The notes under the pieces: generated by a model
The model's input: only the letters and a program-made list of their open reading frames with translations
Told to the model about the DNA's origin: nothing
Database searches by the model: none
In this document: positions 21,115 to 21,545 of the stretch, piece after piece
Layout: the number at the start of each line of letters is the position of its first letter
Position numbering within the stretch: the stretch's first letter is position 1
Position numbers and translations under genes: made by a program
DNA from: Spirochaetia bacterium
Lineage (GTDB): Bacteria > Spirochaetota > Spirochaetia > Treponematales > Breznakiellaceae
Direction: 5' to 3'
Length of the DNA: 21,545 nt
Assembly: GCA_026002265.1 (NCBI GenBank)
Contig: BOBG01000026.1
Location: 1-21,545, forward strand

Positions 21115-21545
21115 ATGGATATTCCGGCGAGGATAAAAGAATTACGGGAAGTGTTGGAGCTGAGTGCGTTTGACGTTGCCAATGAGGCCGGTATTCCCTA
21201 CGAAACCTACCTTCAGTATGAAGCCGGAACGCACGATATACCGGTGAGTGCCTTGTACCATATTGCAGCCCGGTTGGACGTTGACGCAACGGTTCTGCTC
21301 TCCGGCGAGGATCCGAAAATGGATAGTGCAAGCGTCTGCCGCGCCGGACAGGGGATTCATATTGAACGTTTTCCCGGCTATGAATTTGCCAGCCTTGCGT
21401 ACAATTTTAAGCACCGGACACTTGAACCTCTCCTTGTATCGTTGGATCCGGAACAGGAACCTGCCGCGCCGGTGTCTCATTTTGGGCAGGAGTTTAACTA
21501 TGTCATTGAAGGAAAAGTAGAAGTCATAGTCGGCGATAGGCATCA
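21115..21545 (+). CDS. XRE-family regulator with C-terminal cupin domain (partial)
   Basis: ATG at 21115 has AGGAAG at 5 bases, and the frame is open to the end of the window (143 residues seen). MDIPARIKELREVLELSAFD through about residue 65 is an XRE helix-turn-helix (VANEAGIPYETYLQYEAGTH, then a YHIAARLDVDATVLL helix). After a linker, HFGQEFNYVIEGKVEVIVGD (about 120-140) is the first cupin motif. Proteins of this design sense a small ligand in the cupin barrel and control nearby genes. The gene is divergent from corA. The target and ligand cannot be told; the neighbouring downstream gene is outside the window. Confidence 0.85.
   Translation, partial: MDIPARIKELREVLELSAFDVANEAGIPYETYLQYEAGTHDIPVSALYHIAARLDVDATVLLSGEDPKMDSASVCRAGQGIHIERFPGYEFASLAYNFKHRTLEPLLVSLDPEQEPAAPVSHFGQEFNYVIEGKVEVIVGDRH

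Noticed and set aside
1..21545. tRNA, rRNA, integrase or transposase genes
   Set aside because: None seen on either strand; the array's integrase, if any, must lie outside the window.

Overview
The window looks like part of a Treponema-type spirochaete chromosome. It carries flagellar rod genes flgB and flgC, a V-type ATPase catalytic subunit A, a long isoleucyl-tRNA synthetase of the kind spirochaetes share with eukaryotes, and two lipoprotein genes that look like members of one large family. The genus is inferred from gene content and protein style, not from a database match.

Layout. (1) 1-1456: a beta-rich lipoprotein gene with hairpins on both sides. (2) About 1400-8690: an AT-rich accessory island. 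It holds a frameshifted VapBC-like pair, a SAM methyltransferase, an intact VapBC pair with its operator and promoter, a 21-bp tandem-repeat block, an unrecognised 223-residue protein, a small antitoxin-like gene facing a broken HigBA pair, a truncated AbrB-type regulator, and a type II restriction-modification pair. (3) 8787-13931: ileS, a HigBA-type pair inserted at its 3' end, and convergent argH. (4) 14113-18178: flgB, flgC, a secreted transglutaminase-like protein and convergent atpA. Copies of a REP-like repeat sit just outside both ends of this block. (5) 18494-21545: a second lipoprotein gene, convergent corA, and the start of an XRE-cupin regulator.

The main result is that the island behaves like an integron-type gene-cassette array without an integrase in view (a CALIN). 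Related palindromic half-sites containing GTTAGGC/GTTATAT-type cores separate the genes. For two cassettes (methyltransferase and restriction-modification) the first 18-20 bases are almost the reverse complement of the bases where the cassette's own attC-like site begins. That is the relation expected of an integron cassette, where both arms of attC come together in the circular form. Cassette genes point both ways and several have their own TTGACA promoters. Toxin-antitoxin and restriction-modification modules dominate, as in known sedentary chromosomal integrons.

Other notable points: a RPE-like palindromic insertion translated in frame inside IleRS; an 83-84 bp duplication of the ileS 3' end that bounds the HigBA pair and gives the antitoxin the IleRS C-terminal tail; matching signal peptides and matching 11-bp terminators on the two lipoprotein genes; and flgBC and atpA lying apart from their usual operon partners.
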